Counted from the first letter of the stretch, positions 53,216 through 62,114 are shown. The stretch: 64,000 nucleotides of DNA from Micromonospora carbonacea (GCF_014205165.1 NZ_JACHMZ010000001.1:1338001-1402000); one strand, 5' to 3'. Notes: generated by a model not told the origin, from the letters alone. Translations and numbers: made by a program.

Positions 53216-54873
53216 TGTGGCGCGACCATTTGACCGAGATCATCGTCTTCACGACGCTGTTCCTGCTGGTCAGCGTCATGGGTTTCGTGGCGGCCCGGTG
53301 GCGGGCGCCGAGGGACATGGCCCACCTCGACGAGTGGGGGCTGGGCGGGCGCAGCTTCGGCGGCTGGATCACCTGGTTCCTCGTCGGCGGTGACCTCTAC
53401 ACGGCGTACACGTTCGTGGCGGTGCCGGCGCTGGTGTTCGGCGCGGGCGCGATGGGCTTCTTCGCGGTGCCGTACACGATCGTGATCTACCCGATGGTGT
53501 TCCTGGTGCTGTGCCGGCTCTGGTCGGTGTCGCACCGGCACGGCTTCGTCACCCCCGCCGACTTCGTCCGCAGCCGGTTCGACTCGCCGGTGCTGGCGCT
53601 GGTCGTCGCGGTCACCGGCATCGTCGCCACCATGCCGTACATCGCGTTGCAGCTCGTCGGCATCGAGGCGGTGCTCAAGACCATGGGGGTGACCGGCGAG
53701 AGCGCCCTCGCGCGGCACCTGCCGATCATCATCGCGTTCGCGATCCTGGCCGCCTACACCTACCAGTCGGGGCTGCGCGCGCCCGCGCTGATCGCGTTCG
53801 TCAAGGACACGCTGATCTACGTGGTGATCCTGGTGGCGGTGCTCTGGCTGCCGCAGAAGCTGGGCGGCTGGGGCTCGATCTTCGACGCCGCCGAGGCGAA
53901 GTTCCAGGCCACGGCGCAGAACCCCAACGACGGGATCCTGCTCAACGCCAACAACCAGCTCCAGTACGTCACCCTGGCGTTCGGCTCGGCGCTGGCGCTG
54001 TTCCTCTACCCGCACAGCATCACCGGCGTGCTGGCCAGCCGGAACCGGGACGTGATCAAGCGGAACATGTCGGCGCTGCCCGCGTACAGCCTGGTCCTCG
54101 GGTTGATCGCGCTGCTCGGCTACATGGCCATCGCGGCGGGGGTGAAGCCGCTGCCCGGGTCGACGCCCGGCAGCGCGGACGCGAACACGGTCGTGCCGGT
54201 GCTGTTCGACCAGCAGTTCCCCGACTGGTTCGCCGGGGTCGCGTACGCGGCCATCGGCATCGGGGCGCTGGTGCCGGCGGCGATCATGTCGATCGCGGCG
54301 GCGAACCTGTTCACCCGCAACATCTACAAGGAGTACCTGAAGCGGGACGCCAGCCCGGCCCAGGAGGCGAACGTCTCGAAGATCACCTCGCTGGTGGTGA
54401 AGGTCGGCGCGGTGGCCTGCATCGTCTTCCTCGACCCGCAGTTCTCCATCGACCTCCAGCTCATCGGCGGCGTGATCATCCTCCAGACGCTGCCGGCCGT
54501 GGCGCTGGGCCTCTACACCCGCTGGTTCCACCGGGGCGCGCTGATCGCCGGCTGGGCGGCCGGCATGGGGCTGGGCATGTGGATGCTCTACCAGATCCCC
54601 AACCCGGCGACGAAGCGCGCCCACTTCGGCGGCTCGGCGTTCCCGCTGAGCGACTTCGGCTTCGACACCAAGAAGACGATCTACGTGGGGATCGTGGCGG
54701 TGCTGGTGAACCTGCTGGTCGCCGCCCTGGTGACCCTGGCCCTGCGGGCGGCGAAGGTGGACGCGGGCCGCGACGGCACCACGCCGGACGACTACTTCGC
54801 CGACGAGGGCGACCCGCGCGTCACCCCGGGCCCGGCCCGCGACGCCGACGCCGCCCCGGAACCGGTGGCGTAA
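53215..54873 (+). CDS. Sodium:solute symporter (SSS family), monocarboxylate-type
   Basis: 552 residues with about thirteen membrane helices. SSS features: LDEWGLGGRSFGGWITWFLV (TM2 region) and AAIMSIAAANLFTRNIYKEY (TM9 region). The pairing with DUF3311 resembles MctC-like acetate/pyruvate/propionate carriers; the true substrate is not determined. Start ATG 53215 or GTG 53212. A hydrophilic Asp/Pro tail follows. The gene ends within a repeat hairpin. Confidence 0.9.
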   Translation: MWRDHLTEIIVFTTLFLLVSVMGFVAARWRAPRDMAHLDEWGLGGRSFGGWITWFLVGGDLYTAYTFVAVPALVFGAGAMGFFAVPYTIVIYPMVFLVLCRLWSVSHRHGFVTPADFVRSRFDSPVLALVVAVTGIVATMPYIALQLVGIEAVLKTMGVTGESALARHLPIIIAFAILAAYTYQSGLRAPALIAFVKDTLIYVVILVAVLWLPQKLGGWGSIFDAAEAKFQATAQNPNDGILLNANNQLQYVTLAFGSALALFLYPHSITGVLASRNRDVIKRNMSALPAYSLVLGLIALLGYMAIAAGVKPLPGSTPGSADANTVVPVLFDQQFPDWFAGVAYAAIGIGALVPAAIMSIAAANLFTRNIYKEYLKRDASPAQEANVSKITSLVVKVGAVACIVFLDPQFSIDLQLIGGVIILQTLPAVALGLYTRWFHRGALIAGWAAGMGLGMWMLYQIPNPATKRAHFGGSAFPLSDFGFDTKKTIYVGIVAVLVNLLVAALVTLALRAAKVDAGRDGTTPDDYFADEGDPRVTPGPARDADAAPEPVA

Positions 54874-54920
54874 GGAAGGGCCCCCTGTTAACGCATTCTG
54901 TTGTACAGGGGGCCCTTCCT
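54873..54920. repeat. GGGGCCCC-type palindromic repeat, copy 6 (likely terminator)
   Basis: A perfect 16-bp stem, AGGAAGGGCCCCCTGT (54873-54888) with its complement at 54905-54920, around a loop containing TAACGC. It starts at the last base of the symporter stop codon, so it probably terminates transcription. Confidence 0.85.
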
Positions 54921-55021
54921 AACAAGCCTGCCGCCAGGCGCGCGCCCGGCGCGGCGGGAGGGCGCGGGTGCCTGGCGGCGGCCCGGTGCGCCCGGCGGCG
55001 GGGCGCGCTTGGCGGCGGCGG

Positions 55022-55504
55022 TCAGCGGCGGGTGCGGGCCCGGGTCTCCAGCGCCTCGTTGAGCCGGCGCAGCAGGCCGGCCAGGGTGTCGCGGTCGGCC
55101 GGGGCCCAGTCGGCGAGGACGTCGCCGTAGAGCCGGGTGCGGGCCGCCCGGACGGCGGCCATGCGGTGCAGCCCGGCCGGGGTGGGGGAGACCACGGTGC
55201 CCCGGCCGTCGCTCGGGTCGGGGGCGCGGGCGATCAGCCCGTCGCGCTGCATGGCGGAGACCTGCCGGGTGACCGTGGAGCCGTCCAGGTTGAGCCGGGC
55301 GGCGAGCGCCGAGACGTTCTGCGGGCCGGCGCTGTCGAGGTGCCGCAGGATCACGTACGCCGCGCGGTCCAGCACCCGGTGCTCGGCCGTGCCGGTGGCG
55401 CGCCGGGTCGCCTCGCCGAGTCGCATGAGGAGCGCCACCTCGGTCTCGATCCGCCCGAGTGTGACCTCTTCCGCAGTGCCTTCCGCAGTGCCGTCCTCGC
55501 TCAT
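55022..55504 (-). CDS. MarR-family repressor
   Basis: 160 residues. Winged helix: AALARRLNLD-like region (ALAARLNLDGSTVTRQVSAM) and wing APDPSDGRGTVVSPT. ATG at 55504 (MSEDGTAEG). It is divergent from an MFS efflux gene, with two operator boxes between; the classical arrangement for drug-inducible efflux control. Confidence 0.92.
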   Translation of the reverse strand: MSEDGTAEGTAEEVTLGRIETEVALLMRLGEATRRATGTAEHRVLDRAAYVILRHLDSAGPQNVSALAARLNLDGSTVTRQVSAMQRDGLIARAPDPSDGRGTVVSPTPAGLHRMAAVRAARTRLYGDVLADWAPADRDTLAGLLRRLNEALETRARTRR

Positions 55505-55507
55505 AGC

Positions 55508-55540
55508 TGTAGGATACAAGAAAAATATCTGTACGATACA
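55508..55540. promoter_or_regulatory. Two MarR operator boxes
   Basis: TGTAGGATACA (55508-55518) and TGTACGATACA (55530-55540) share the form TGTA-N3-TACA, with centres 22 bp apart (two helical turns). They fill the gap between the MarR and MFS start codons. Confidence 0.85.
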
Positions 55541-55557
55541 GCTAACTGGGAGGCGGA

Positions 55558-56790
55558 GTGGATCGGCGCAACGAACCCCACCGCAGTGCCATCTACGCCA
55601 CCACGCTGGTGGCCTTCCTCGCCATCGCCGGCATCGCCGTCGTCGACCCCATCCTGCCCGCCATCGGCGAGGCCATCGGCGTCACCGCCTGGCAGGTCGA
55701 GCTGCTGTTCACCGCGTACATCGCGGTCATGGCCCTGGGCATGATCCCCGCGACCCTGGCCAGCGGCCGGTTCGGCTTCAAGCCCGTGCTGATCACCGGC
55801 GTCTCCGTCGTCGGCCTGGCCGCCATCGGCGCCTCGTTCAGCAACGACATCGTGCAACTGTCGGTGCTGCGCGGCGTGTGGGGGCTGGGCAACGCCATGT
55901 TCTTCGCCACCGCCATGGTGGTGCTGGTCAACCTCGCCAACGACCGCGAATGGGTGGTCGGCCTCTTCGAGACCGCGCTCGGCCTCGGCTTCGCCGTCGG
56001 CCCGCTGCTCGGCGGCCTGCTCGGCGAGGTGAGCTGGCGGCTGCCGTTCTTCGTCTGCGGGATCTTCATGGTCCTCGCGCTCGCCGTCGCGTCCCGCCGG
56101 CTCCGCGAGCCGGCCACCCCCCAACCTCCGGTACGCCTCGGCGCGATCTTCGCCACCTACCGCCGGCCCGCGTTCGTGGCCCTGTGCGCCGTCACCGCCG
56201 CCTACAACTTCGTCTTCTTCGTCGTGCTCGGCTACACGCCGCTCTTCCTCGGCCTCGACGTCATCCCGCTGGGCCTCGCGTTCACCGGCTGGGGCCTCGG
56301 CCTCGCCGCCGGCATCCTCGTGGTCGGCCACCGGCTCGCCCACCGCATCGGCGCGGTGCAGACCGTCGGCGTGGCCGTCGCCGGCCTGCTGGCCTGCATG
56401 GTGCTGTTCGCCACCTCGACCGGCACCGCCATGTCGCTGGTCGTGCTCGTCGTCGCCGGCCTGTTCATGGGCCTGGCCAACGCCAACCTCACCGACCTGG
56501 CCCTCGGCCTCGGCGCCGCCGACCGCCGGGTCGCCACCGGCGCGTTCAACCTGGTCCGCTGGGGCGCCGCCGCGCCCGCCCCGATCATCTCCGGCAAGCT
56601 CGCCGAGCACGGGCTCGCCCTGCCCTTCTGGGTCGGCCTCGGCGTCCTCGCCGCCGGCGCGCTGGTCTACCTCGCCACCGCCCACCGGATGGCCGCCGGC
56701 CACGGCGAGCGGGTGCTCTGGGCCCGCTGGAACCGGGCCGCCGCCCGCAACGAGCACGCCCCGGAGGAGCCGGTCGGCGAGGCGTACTGA
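55558..56790 (+). CDS. MFS transporter, multidrug-efflux type
   Basis: 410 residues, twelve membrane segments. DHA1-type features: AGIAVVDPILPAIGEAIGV in TM1 and GMIPATLASGRFGFKPVLI between TM2 and TM3. GTG start with GGGAGGCGG upstream. Controlled by the divergent MarR gene through the TGTA-N3-TACA boxes. Substrate is unknown. Confidence 0.9.
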   Translation: MDRRNEPHRSAIYATTLVAFLAIAGIAVVDPILPAIGEAIGVTAWQVELLFTAYIAVMALGMIPATLASGRFGFKPVLITGVSVVGLAAIGASFSNDIVQLSVLRGVWGLGNAMFFATAMVVLVNLANDREWVVGLFETALGLGFAVGPLLGGLLGEVSWRLPFFVCGIFMVLALAVASRRLREPATPQPPVRLGAIFATYRRPAFVALCAVTAAYNFVFFVVLGYTPLFLGLDVIPLGLAFTGWGLGLAAGILVVGHRLAHRIGAVQTVGVAVAGLLACMVLFATSTGTAMSLVVLVVAGLFMGLANANLTDLALGLGAADRRVATGAFNLVRWGAAAPAPIISGKLAEHGLALPFWVGLGVLAAGALVYLATAHRMAAGHGERVLWARWNRAAARNEHAPEEPVGEAY

Positions 56791-56845
56791 GCCTGTGGCG
56801 ACCCGGCCGGGGCGGCTCGGCGCACGTCGATCCGGGGAGGTCGGC

Positions 56846-57607
56846 TCAGCGCACCGCGCGCCACAGCAGGTACAGGCCGATGGCCGTGCCGAACGCCACG
56901 ATCAGCGTCTTCAGCACCACCGGCGGCAGCCGGCGCACCAGCCGCGCGCCGACGTACCCACCGACCAGGGTCGCCGGGGCCACCACCCCGACGGCTGCCC
57001 AGTTCACCGGGCCGAACAGCGCGAACACCACAAGCGTGGTCAGCCCCACCGTCGCCGAGAGCAGGTTCTTCACCGCCGACACCCGGGCCAGCGTCGCGTC
57101 CAGCACCAGCGCCAGGCCGGCCACCAGCATCACCCCCAGGGCCGCGCCGAAATAGCCGCCGTACACCGCGCCGACCGCGACCATGGCCTGCACGGTGACC
57201 GTACGGCGGCGCGGCCCCAACTCGGCCGGATGCCCGACGAGGCGGCGCAGCGGATCCTGGAACGCGAGCACGGCGGTGGCCCCGAGCACCAGGAACGGCA
57301 CCACCAGCTCGAACGCCCGCGCCGGGGTGCCCAGCAACAGCAGGCACCCGACGATCGTGCCCACCACCGTGGTCGGCAGCAGCGCCCACAGCGCCCGACC
57401 GCGCGGCAGGTCCGTGCGGCTGCCCGCCACGCTCGCCACGTACCCGGGGAACACCGCCACGGAATTGCTCACGTTCGCCGGCACCGGCGGCAGCCCCACC
57501 GCGATCATGGCCGGGAAGGTGATCAGCGAGCCGCCGCCGGCCACCGCGTTGACCGTGCCCGCGGCGAGACCGGCGGTGACCAGCAGCGCGGCGTCGGAGA
57601 GTTCCAC
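56846..57607 (-). CDS. TauE/SafE family membrane permease
   Basis: 253 residues with about eight membrane segments. TauE motifs: GLAAGTVNAVAGGGSLITFPA near the N-terminus and a repeat of the pattern mid-protein (VGAVYGGYFGAALGVMLVAG). The family exports or imports sulfur-containing organic acids; substrate is unknown. GTG start (VELSDAALLV). Convergent with the MFS gene. Confidence 0.9.
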   Translation of the reverse strand: MELSDAALLVTAGLAAGTVNAVAGGGSLITFPAMIAVGLPPVPANVSNSVAVFPGYVASVAGSRTDLPRGRALWALLPTTVVGTIVGCLLLLGTPARAFELVVPFLVLGATAVLAFQDPLRRLVGHPAELGPRRRTVTVQAMVAVGAVYGGYFGAALGVMLVAGLALVLDATLARVSAVKNLLSATVGLTTLVVFALFGPVNWAAVGVVAPATLVGGYVGARLVRRLPPVVLKTLIVAFGTAIGLYLLWRAVR

Positions 57608-57696
57608 GCCGCCGAGGCTAGCCCGCCCCGCCCGGCCTTGCCCCGTCCCCTTGCCCCGCCTCGCCCTGTCCGGCCCCGCTCTCCTTGATCATCTGC

Positions 57697-57751
57697 ATGT
57701 CGGCGACATGGCGGTATCCGGAGCGCTGGGATCCCGCCATGTCGCCGACAT
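57697..57751. repeat. Long perfect inverted repeat upstream of rnpB
   Basis: ATGTCGGCGACATGGCGG (57697-57714) is the exact reverse complement of 57734-57751; the 19-base centre can extend the pairing (TATCC with GGGAT). The arm itself contains the smaller palindrome ATGTCGGCGACAT. It lies between divergent tauE and rnpB. Confidence 0.9.
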
Positions 57752-57816
57752 GGTGTCGGCGGCCAGCCCGGAAGGCCGCGAAATGGGCGCGGGGGTGTGG
57801 TCGTTAGGATGGGTGC

Positions 57817-58247
<431 letters not shown>

Positions 58248-58250
58248 CCA

Positions 58251-58284
58251 CCAGCTCAGAGCCTTGATCGGGGCTCTGAGCTGG
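58251..58284 (+). terminator. rnpB terminator
   Basis: CCAGCTCAGAGCC (58251-58263) pairs perfectly with 58272-58284 across an 8-base loop, followed by TCGTTT. Confidence 0.9.
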
Positions 58285-58632
58285 TCGTTTATCTGGTGCC
58301 GTTGGTTGACCTTGGTCATCGTTGGGCGGCGTCTGACGGCCTGGGACGGCCTGGAGACGGCCTGGAGACGGCCTGGTGTGGGCTCAGTGAAGCTCGCTTC
58401 GGGGCGGCGCGCTGGATCATCCTGAGGGGCTTTGTAGCGGTGTGGCCGGGCTTCTGCGCGGTGCCCGCCGGTTGCTGTGGGCGTCGTCCTGGTGGTGGAG
58501 CTGCTGCCGTGACCCGGCTACCCGGTGGCAAGCCAGTCCCGGGGTTGGACTGGCGCGGCCGCCGGAAGCCCCGACCACGCGACCAGGCCGACCCGCTGGC
58601 TTCCGTAGCGGCCTGCGTGGTCCCATCCGTGA
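58285..58632. other. Gene-free stretch with short tandem repeat
   Basis: No credible gene. Four copies of GACGGCCTGG, spaced by 0-2 bases, lie at 58335-58376. Base composition is slightly less GC-extreme than in the core regions. Confidence 0.6.
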
Positions 58633-58866
58633 ATGGGGTGGGACGAGTGCGTGCCGGAGCTGCTGGCGCATCTGGGGGAGATGGGCCTGGTCGGAATCGT
58701 CAAGATTGACGGGGAACGGGAGCACAGGCCCTGGACCGTGGTGATCTCGGGCGGGCGGCTCGATGGGGCGTCGATCAAGGTCGACGGCAACAGCCTCGAT
58801 TACTGCCTGCGCCATGCGATCACCGCGCTTCGCGAGCGCTTCCCGGACGAACTTGCACTTGGCTGA
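58633..58866 (+). CDS. Small hypothetical protein
   Basis: 77 residues. ATG start MGWDECVPELLAHLGEMGLV; the middle reads WTVVISGGRLDGASIKVDGN and the end CLRHAITALRERFPDE. It looks like a small alpha/beta protein. No clear ribosome-binding site. First reading frame of the island behind rnpB; possibly an accessory member of the toxin-antitoxin locus, though the 115-bp gap argues for separate expression. Confidence 0.55.
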   Translation: MGWDECVPELLAHLGEMGLVGIVKIDGEREHRPWTVVISGGRLDGASIKVDGNSLDYCLRHAITALRERFPDELALG

Positions 58867-58981
58867 GTCTTGCTCCGAACTGGGGGCGGTGTCCCGGCGG
58901 CTGTCGGTGGCTCACCGCCGGCCGGGCCGCAGCGCCGGCGATTTGCGTTTGTGGCGTTTACGGCGCATGCTGGCGGGTGTG

Positions 58982-59485
58982 ATGACCGTGCGTGGGGAGC
59001 TCCTGACCACTGGTCAGGCGGCCAAGCTGCTGGGTTCTTCCCGCCAGCAGGTGGTCAACCTCTGCGAGCGTGGAGACCTGCCGTTCGTGCGGGTGGGTGC
59101 GCATCGCAAGGTGCGGCGGGACCACGTCGAGGCGTTGTTGCGACCTGAGCAGGCATTGACCCGTGACCAGCTCAAGTCGCTGTGGCTGCACCAAGCCGTG
59201 GCGGGCAGCCTGGTCGTCGACCCGGATGAGGTGCTGGGAAAGGCCGGAGCGAATCTTGATCGGTTGCTCCGGCAGCATCGGGGGACCATGGCCGAGGTCT
59301 GGCTGCGGCGCTGGCAAGAGAAGATCGACGAAGGGGTTGGGTCTGTCCTGCGGGCGTTGACCTCGGAAGATCCGGAGGCTGTCGAGTTGCGGCAGAACTC
59401 TCCCTTCGCCGGCGTGCTTTCGCAGCCGCAGCGCCTCAAAGTGCTTGAGGCATTCAATCGCCGCGGGTGGGACCAGGCGGCGTGA
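58982..59485 (+). CDS. HTH (excisionase-like) antitoxin
   Basis: 167 residues. The N-terminal MerR/excisionase-type HTH reads LLTTGQAAKLLGSSRQQVVN then ERGDLPFVRVGAHRKVRRDH. The C-terminal part is helical (MAEVWLRRWQEKIDEGVGSV), presumably neutralising the toxin. ATG at 58982. It overlaps the nucleotidyltransferase gene by four bases (GTGA). Antitoxin role is inferred from pairing with a DUF6036-like protein. Confidence 0.78.
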   Translation: MTVRGELLTTGQAAKLLGSSRQQVVNLCERGDLPFVRVGAHRKVRRDHVEALLRPEQALTRDQLKSLWLHQAVAGSLVVDPDEVLGKAGANLDRLLRQHRGTMAEVWLRRWQEKIDEGVGSVLRALTSEDPEAVELRQNSPFAGVLSQPQRLKVLEAFNRRGWDQAA

Positions 59486-60024
59486 AGCGCGAAGAGTTGG
59501 AGCATGTGCTGAGGTCGACGGGCCGGATTGTGGAAGACCGGAACGTTCTGATCATCGGCAGCCAGTCGGTGCTGGCGACGATCCCGGAAGGTGAGCTTCC
59601 GTTGGAAGCCACTGCCTCGATGGAGGTAGATGTTGCCTTCTTCGATGATCCGGGCGATCGGAAGGCCGACCAGGTCGACGCGTTCATCGGCGAGTTCTCG
59701 CCGTTCCATGAGACGTACGGCTACTACGCGCAGGGCGTGAGTGTGTCGACTGCGGTATTGCCCGACGGGTGGCGCGATCGGTTGGTGCTGGTGGAGTCCG
59801 AGAACACCCGGCCGGGACGCGGCTATGCGCTTGATCCGCACGACTGCGTGGTGTCGAAGCTGGTAGCCGGCAGGGAGAAGGACACCAGGTTCGCGGCCGC
59901 GCTGCTCCGAGCGGGTCTGGTAAGACCGGACGTGCTCGCTGAGCGGATCGAACTCCTGGTCGATGTGCATCCCTTGGTGATGAAGCGACTGAGGGGCTGG
60001 ATCGCCGCGCGTCTAGAAGACTGA
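59482..60024 (+). CDS. DUF6036-like nucleotidyltransferase, probable toxin
   Basis: 180 residues. Nucleotidyltransferase-fold features: VLIIGSQSVLATIP (GS motif), ASMEVDVAFFDDPGD (paired acidic residues) and LDPHDCVVSKLVAGREKDTR, the motif I associate with the DUF6036 family. Related MNT/AbiEii-type toxins add nucleotides to tRNA 3' ends; the exact reaction here is inference. GTG start coupled to the antitoxin. Alternative: a regulatory nucleotidyltransferase. Confidence 0.78.
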   Translation: MKREELEHVLRSTGRIVEDRNVLIIGSQSVLATIPEGELPLEATASMEVDVAFFDDPGDRKADQVDAFIGEFSPFHETYGYYAQGVSVSTAVLPDGWRDRLVLVESENTRPGRGYALDPHDCVVSKLVAGREKDTRFAAALLRAGLVRPDVLAERIELLVDVHPLVMKRLRGWIAARLED

Positions 60025-60143
60025 CGTCCGCTGACGGCGGATCGAGCGTAGCCCGGCCGGCTGACGGGCGGCGTGACGCTCACGGCGGGCCCCGGCGGCT
60101 CCGTACGTGGTCGGAGCGGCTTCACGTTGCTGGTTGGGTGTGT

Positions 60144-60167
60144 AGGCCGACTCTTCCGTCGCCCCCT
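60144..60167. other. Imperfect copy of the rnpB 3' end (candidate att site)
   Basis: The 24 bases beginning AGGCCGACTCTTCCGTCGCC match 20 of 24 bases of the rnpB tail at 58229-58252 (AGGTCGACTCGTCCGTCGCC...). It lies past the toxin-antitoxin genes and just before the DUF1707 gene end. The arrangement is that of an element integrated at the 3' end of rnpB; no integrase gene is seen. Confidence 0.55.
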
Positions 60168-60178
60168 GGCTCGATGCG

Positions 60179-60658
60179 TTACAAGATCGAGTCCTTGACG
60201 TGCATCAGGGCGTACATGGCGATCCAGGTGACTTGCAGTGCAACGCCGACCGAGCCGCCGACAAATCCCAGTGCTGCAACGGCACGGTAAACAGCGTGAG
60301 CGCTTGCACGAAGCCCGAAGAGGCCGAACACGATGCCGGTGATTCCCAGCAGGGCGCTGAAGTCAAGGTGCGGGAACAGTGGCATCCAGGCCAAGCCTCC
60401 CGCCAGTGCCAAGAGGGACAGAGTGAAGCCCGTGTGGTCGATGACAGGCGTCCGGCGCTCGCCTTGTCGGTCAGGGTGAGTTGAGACTGGGGGTAGGTCG
60501 GCGACCAGGGCCTCCAACTCACGGTAGGTCTTCGCGGCATAGGCCTGCCCTGACCGATCGCCGAGTTCGGCGAGGGTCAAGCGCCTCTCGCCGGCAGCGG
60601 CACCGAGCTGGGCGACGACAGTTTCCCGGTCGCGATCGGACACCCGCAGGTCGTTCAC
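60179..60658 (-). CDS. DUF1707 domain membrane protein
   Basis: 159 residues. The N-terminal DUF1707 (SHOCT-like) domain reads DLRVSDRDRETVVAQLGAAA then LAELGDRSGQAYAAKTYREL; the C-terminal half has about three membrane segments (FTLSLLALAGGLAWMPLF; LLGITGIVFGLFGL; VGGSVGVALQVTWIAMYAL), DUF4190-like. GTG start. Function unknown; codon use here is a little less GC-rich than in the core genes. Confidence 0.85.
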   Translation of the reverse strand: MNDLRVSDRDRETVVAQLGAAAGERRLTLAELGDRSGQAYAAKTYRELEALVADLPPVSTHPDRQGERRTPVIDHTGFTLSLLALAGGLAWMPLFPHLDFSALLGITGIVFGLFGLRASAHAVYRAVAALGFVGGSVGVALQVTWIAMYALMHVKDSIL

Positions 60659-60682
60659 AGGCAGAGCCTACTGATGCTCTGG

Positions 60683-60877
60683 TCATGCTGATGGGCCTTG
60701 GCCGATTCTCACTGGTAGCTCTTGCGGGCCCAGGGTGAAGGTGGCCACCCGGTTGGCCATGCTGTCAATGGCGGGGCCCGCTGCGGCGAGCTGTTCGCGC
60801 TTGCCGGGCTTGTTGGCGTACCCGATGGCGGTGACCCTGCCTGCTGTGGGGTGAGGTGCGGGTGGTTGCCGGTCAAC
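60683..60877 (-). pseudogene. HAD-family hydrolase 3' remnant next to the IS element
   Basis: Reading the minus strand from the IS boundary gives about 64 codons ending at TGA 60683: the piece GRVTAIGYANKPGKREQL, then AAAGPAIDSMANRV. The IGYANKPGK stretch resembles the end of HAD phosphatases. On the far side of the IS the frame meets a TAG within about 14 codons, so the 5' part is lost. GntR-HAD pairs are known in actinomycetes, and a GntR gene lies at 62180. Confidence 0.5.
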
Positions 60878-60945
60878 GGGTCTGCTGCACCGGTAGGTGA
60901 CATCTGAGATGGCTTGCCCTGGTGGCGGGCTGGAAGGATGTCGCT

Positions 60946-61254
60946 GTGCCCAAGCCTTACCCTCGTGAGTTCCGTGATGACGTCGTGCGGGTGGCCCGCG
61001 ACCGCGAGCCAGGTGTGACGGTCGAGCAGATCGCGAAGGACTTCGGGGTCCACCCGATGACGTTGTTCAAGTGGCTGCGCCAAGCCGACGTTGATGCTGG
61101 CGCGAAGCCCGGCACGACCGGTGGCGAGTCAGCCGAGCTGCGCGAGGCCCGCAAGCGGATCCGGTTGTTGGAGCAGGAGAACGAGGTCCTGCGGCGGGCC
61201 GCGGCGTACTTGTCGCAGGCGCATCTGCCGGGAAAAGGCTCTACCCGCTCGTGA
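60946..61254 (+). CDS. IS3-family transposase OrfA
   Basis: 102 residues. HTH-type DNA-binding start (VPKPYPREFRDDVVRVARDR; KDFGVHPMTLFKWLRQAD) followed by a leucine-zipper-like helix (RKRIRLLEQENEVLRRAAAY). GTG at 60946; an upstream ATG/GTG at 60922 would add eight residues. Near the end, GGAAAAGG (61231-61238) is placed for -1 frameshifting into OrfB, where the frame continues KRLYPLVSELAADG. Confidence 0.92.
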   Translation: MPKPYPREFRDDVVRVARDREPGVTVEQIAKDFGVHPMTLFKWLRQADVDAGAKPGTTGGESAELREARKRIRLLEQENEVLRRAAAYLSQAHLPGKGSTRS

Positions 61255-62114
61255 GCGAGCTGGCCGCCGACGGGATCCCCGTCGCGGTGACGTGCCGGGT
61301 GCTGAACATCGCTCGTCAGCCCTACTACCGGTGGCTCGCCCGGCCTGTCCGCGACGCCGAACTCGTCGCTGCTTACCGCGCGAATGCCCTGGTCGACGCC
61401 CACCGCGATGACCCGGAGTTCGGCTACCGGTTCCTGATCGATGAGGCCCGCGCCGCCGGAGAGCCGATGGCAGAGCGCACCGGATGGAAGATCTGCTCGG
61501 ACAACGGCTGGTGGAGCGCCTTCAGCAAGCGCAGGAAGCCCGGCAAGGGTGGCAAGGCCGGTCCACCGGTTCACGACGACCTCGTCAAGCGAGACTTCAC
61601 CGCCGACGGCCCGAACCGGTTGTGGCTGGCCGACATCACCGAGCACCGCACGGGTGAGGGCAAGCTCTACCTGTGCGCGATCAAGGACGTGTGGTCGAAC
61701 CGGATCGTCGGCTACTCCATCGACTCACGGATGAAGTCCCGCCTGGCCGTCACCGCGTTGCACAACGCCGCAGCCCGCCGTGGTGACGTGGCCGGCTGCG
61801 TGCTGCACACCGACCGCGGGTCGCAATTTCGCAGCCGAAAATTCGTCCACGCCCTAAACCAGCACGACGTGACCGGGTCGATGGGCAGAGTCGGCGCCGC
61901 CGGCGACAACGCCGCCATGGAATCGTTCTTCGGCCTGCTGCAGAACAACGTCCTCGACCGCCGAACCTGGACGACCCGGCAGCAGCTCAGGACCGCGATC
62001 GTGACCTGGATCGAACGGACCTACCATCGCCGACGACGCCAACGATCCCTGTCCCGGTTGACCCCTATCGAGTACGAGACCATCATGACCCCACCGGCCA
62101 GTCAGGCCGCGTGA
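61251..62114 (+). CDS. IS3-family transposase OrfB (DDE integrase)
   Basis: 287 residues. The DDE catalytic set: Asp in NRLWLADITEHRTGEGK, Asp in LHTDRGSQF and Glu in NAAMESFFGLLQN. An N-terminal HTH_21-type region (ANALVDAHRDDPEFGYRFL) precedes the core. The GTG start overlaps the OrfA stop; the active enzyme is likely the OrfAB frameshift fusion. Confidence 0.94.
   Translation: MSELAADGIPVAVTCRVLNIARQPYYRWLARPVRDAELVAAYRANALVDAHRDDPEFGYRFLIDEARAAGEPMAERTGWKICSDNGWWSAFSKRRKPGKGGKAGPPVHDDLVKRDFTADGPNRLWLADITEHRTGEGKLYLCAIKDVWSNRIVGYSIDSRMKSRLAVTALHNAAARRGDVAGCVLHTDRGSQFRSRKFVHALNQHDVTGSMGRVGAAGDNAAMESFFGLLQNNVLDRRTWTTRQQLRTAIVTWIERTYHRRRRQRSLSRLTPIEYETIMTPPASQAA

Noticed and set aside
58417..58815. 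A 132-residue - strand frame behind rnpB
   Set aside because: Antisense to the 77-residue gene with no start signal or recognisable motif.
60709..61083. A 124-residue - strand frame spanning the IS left end
   Set aside because: It crosses the IS boundary and reads the HAD remnant in the wrong frame.
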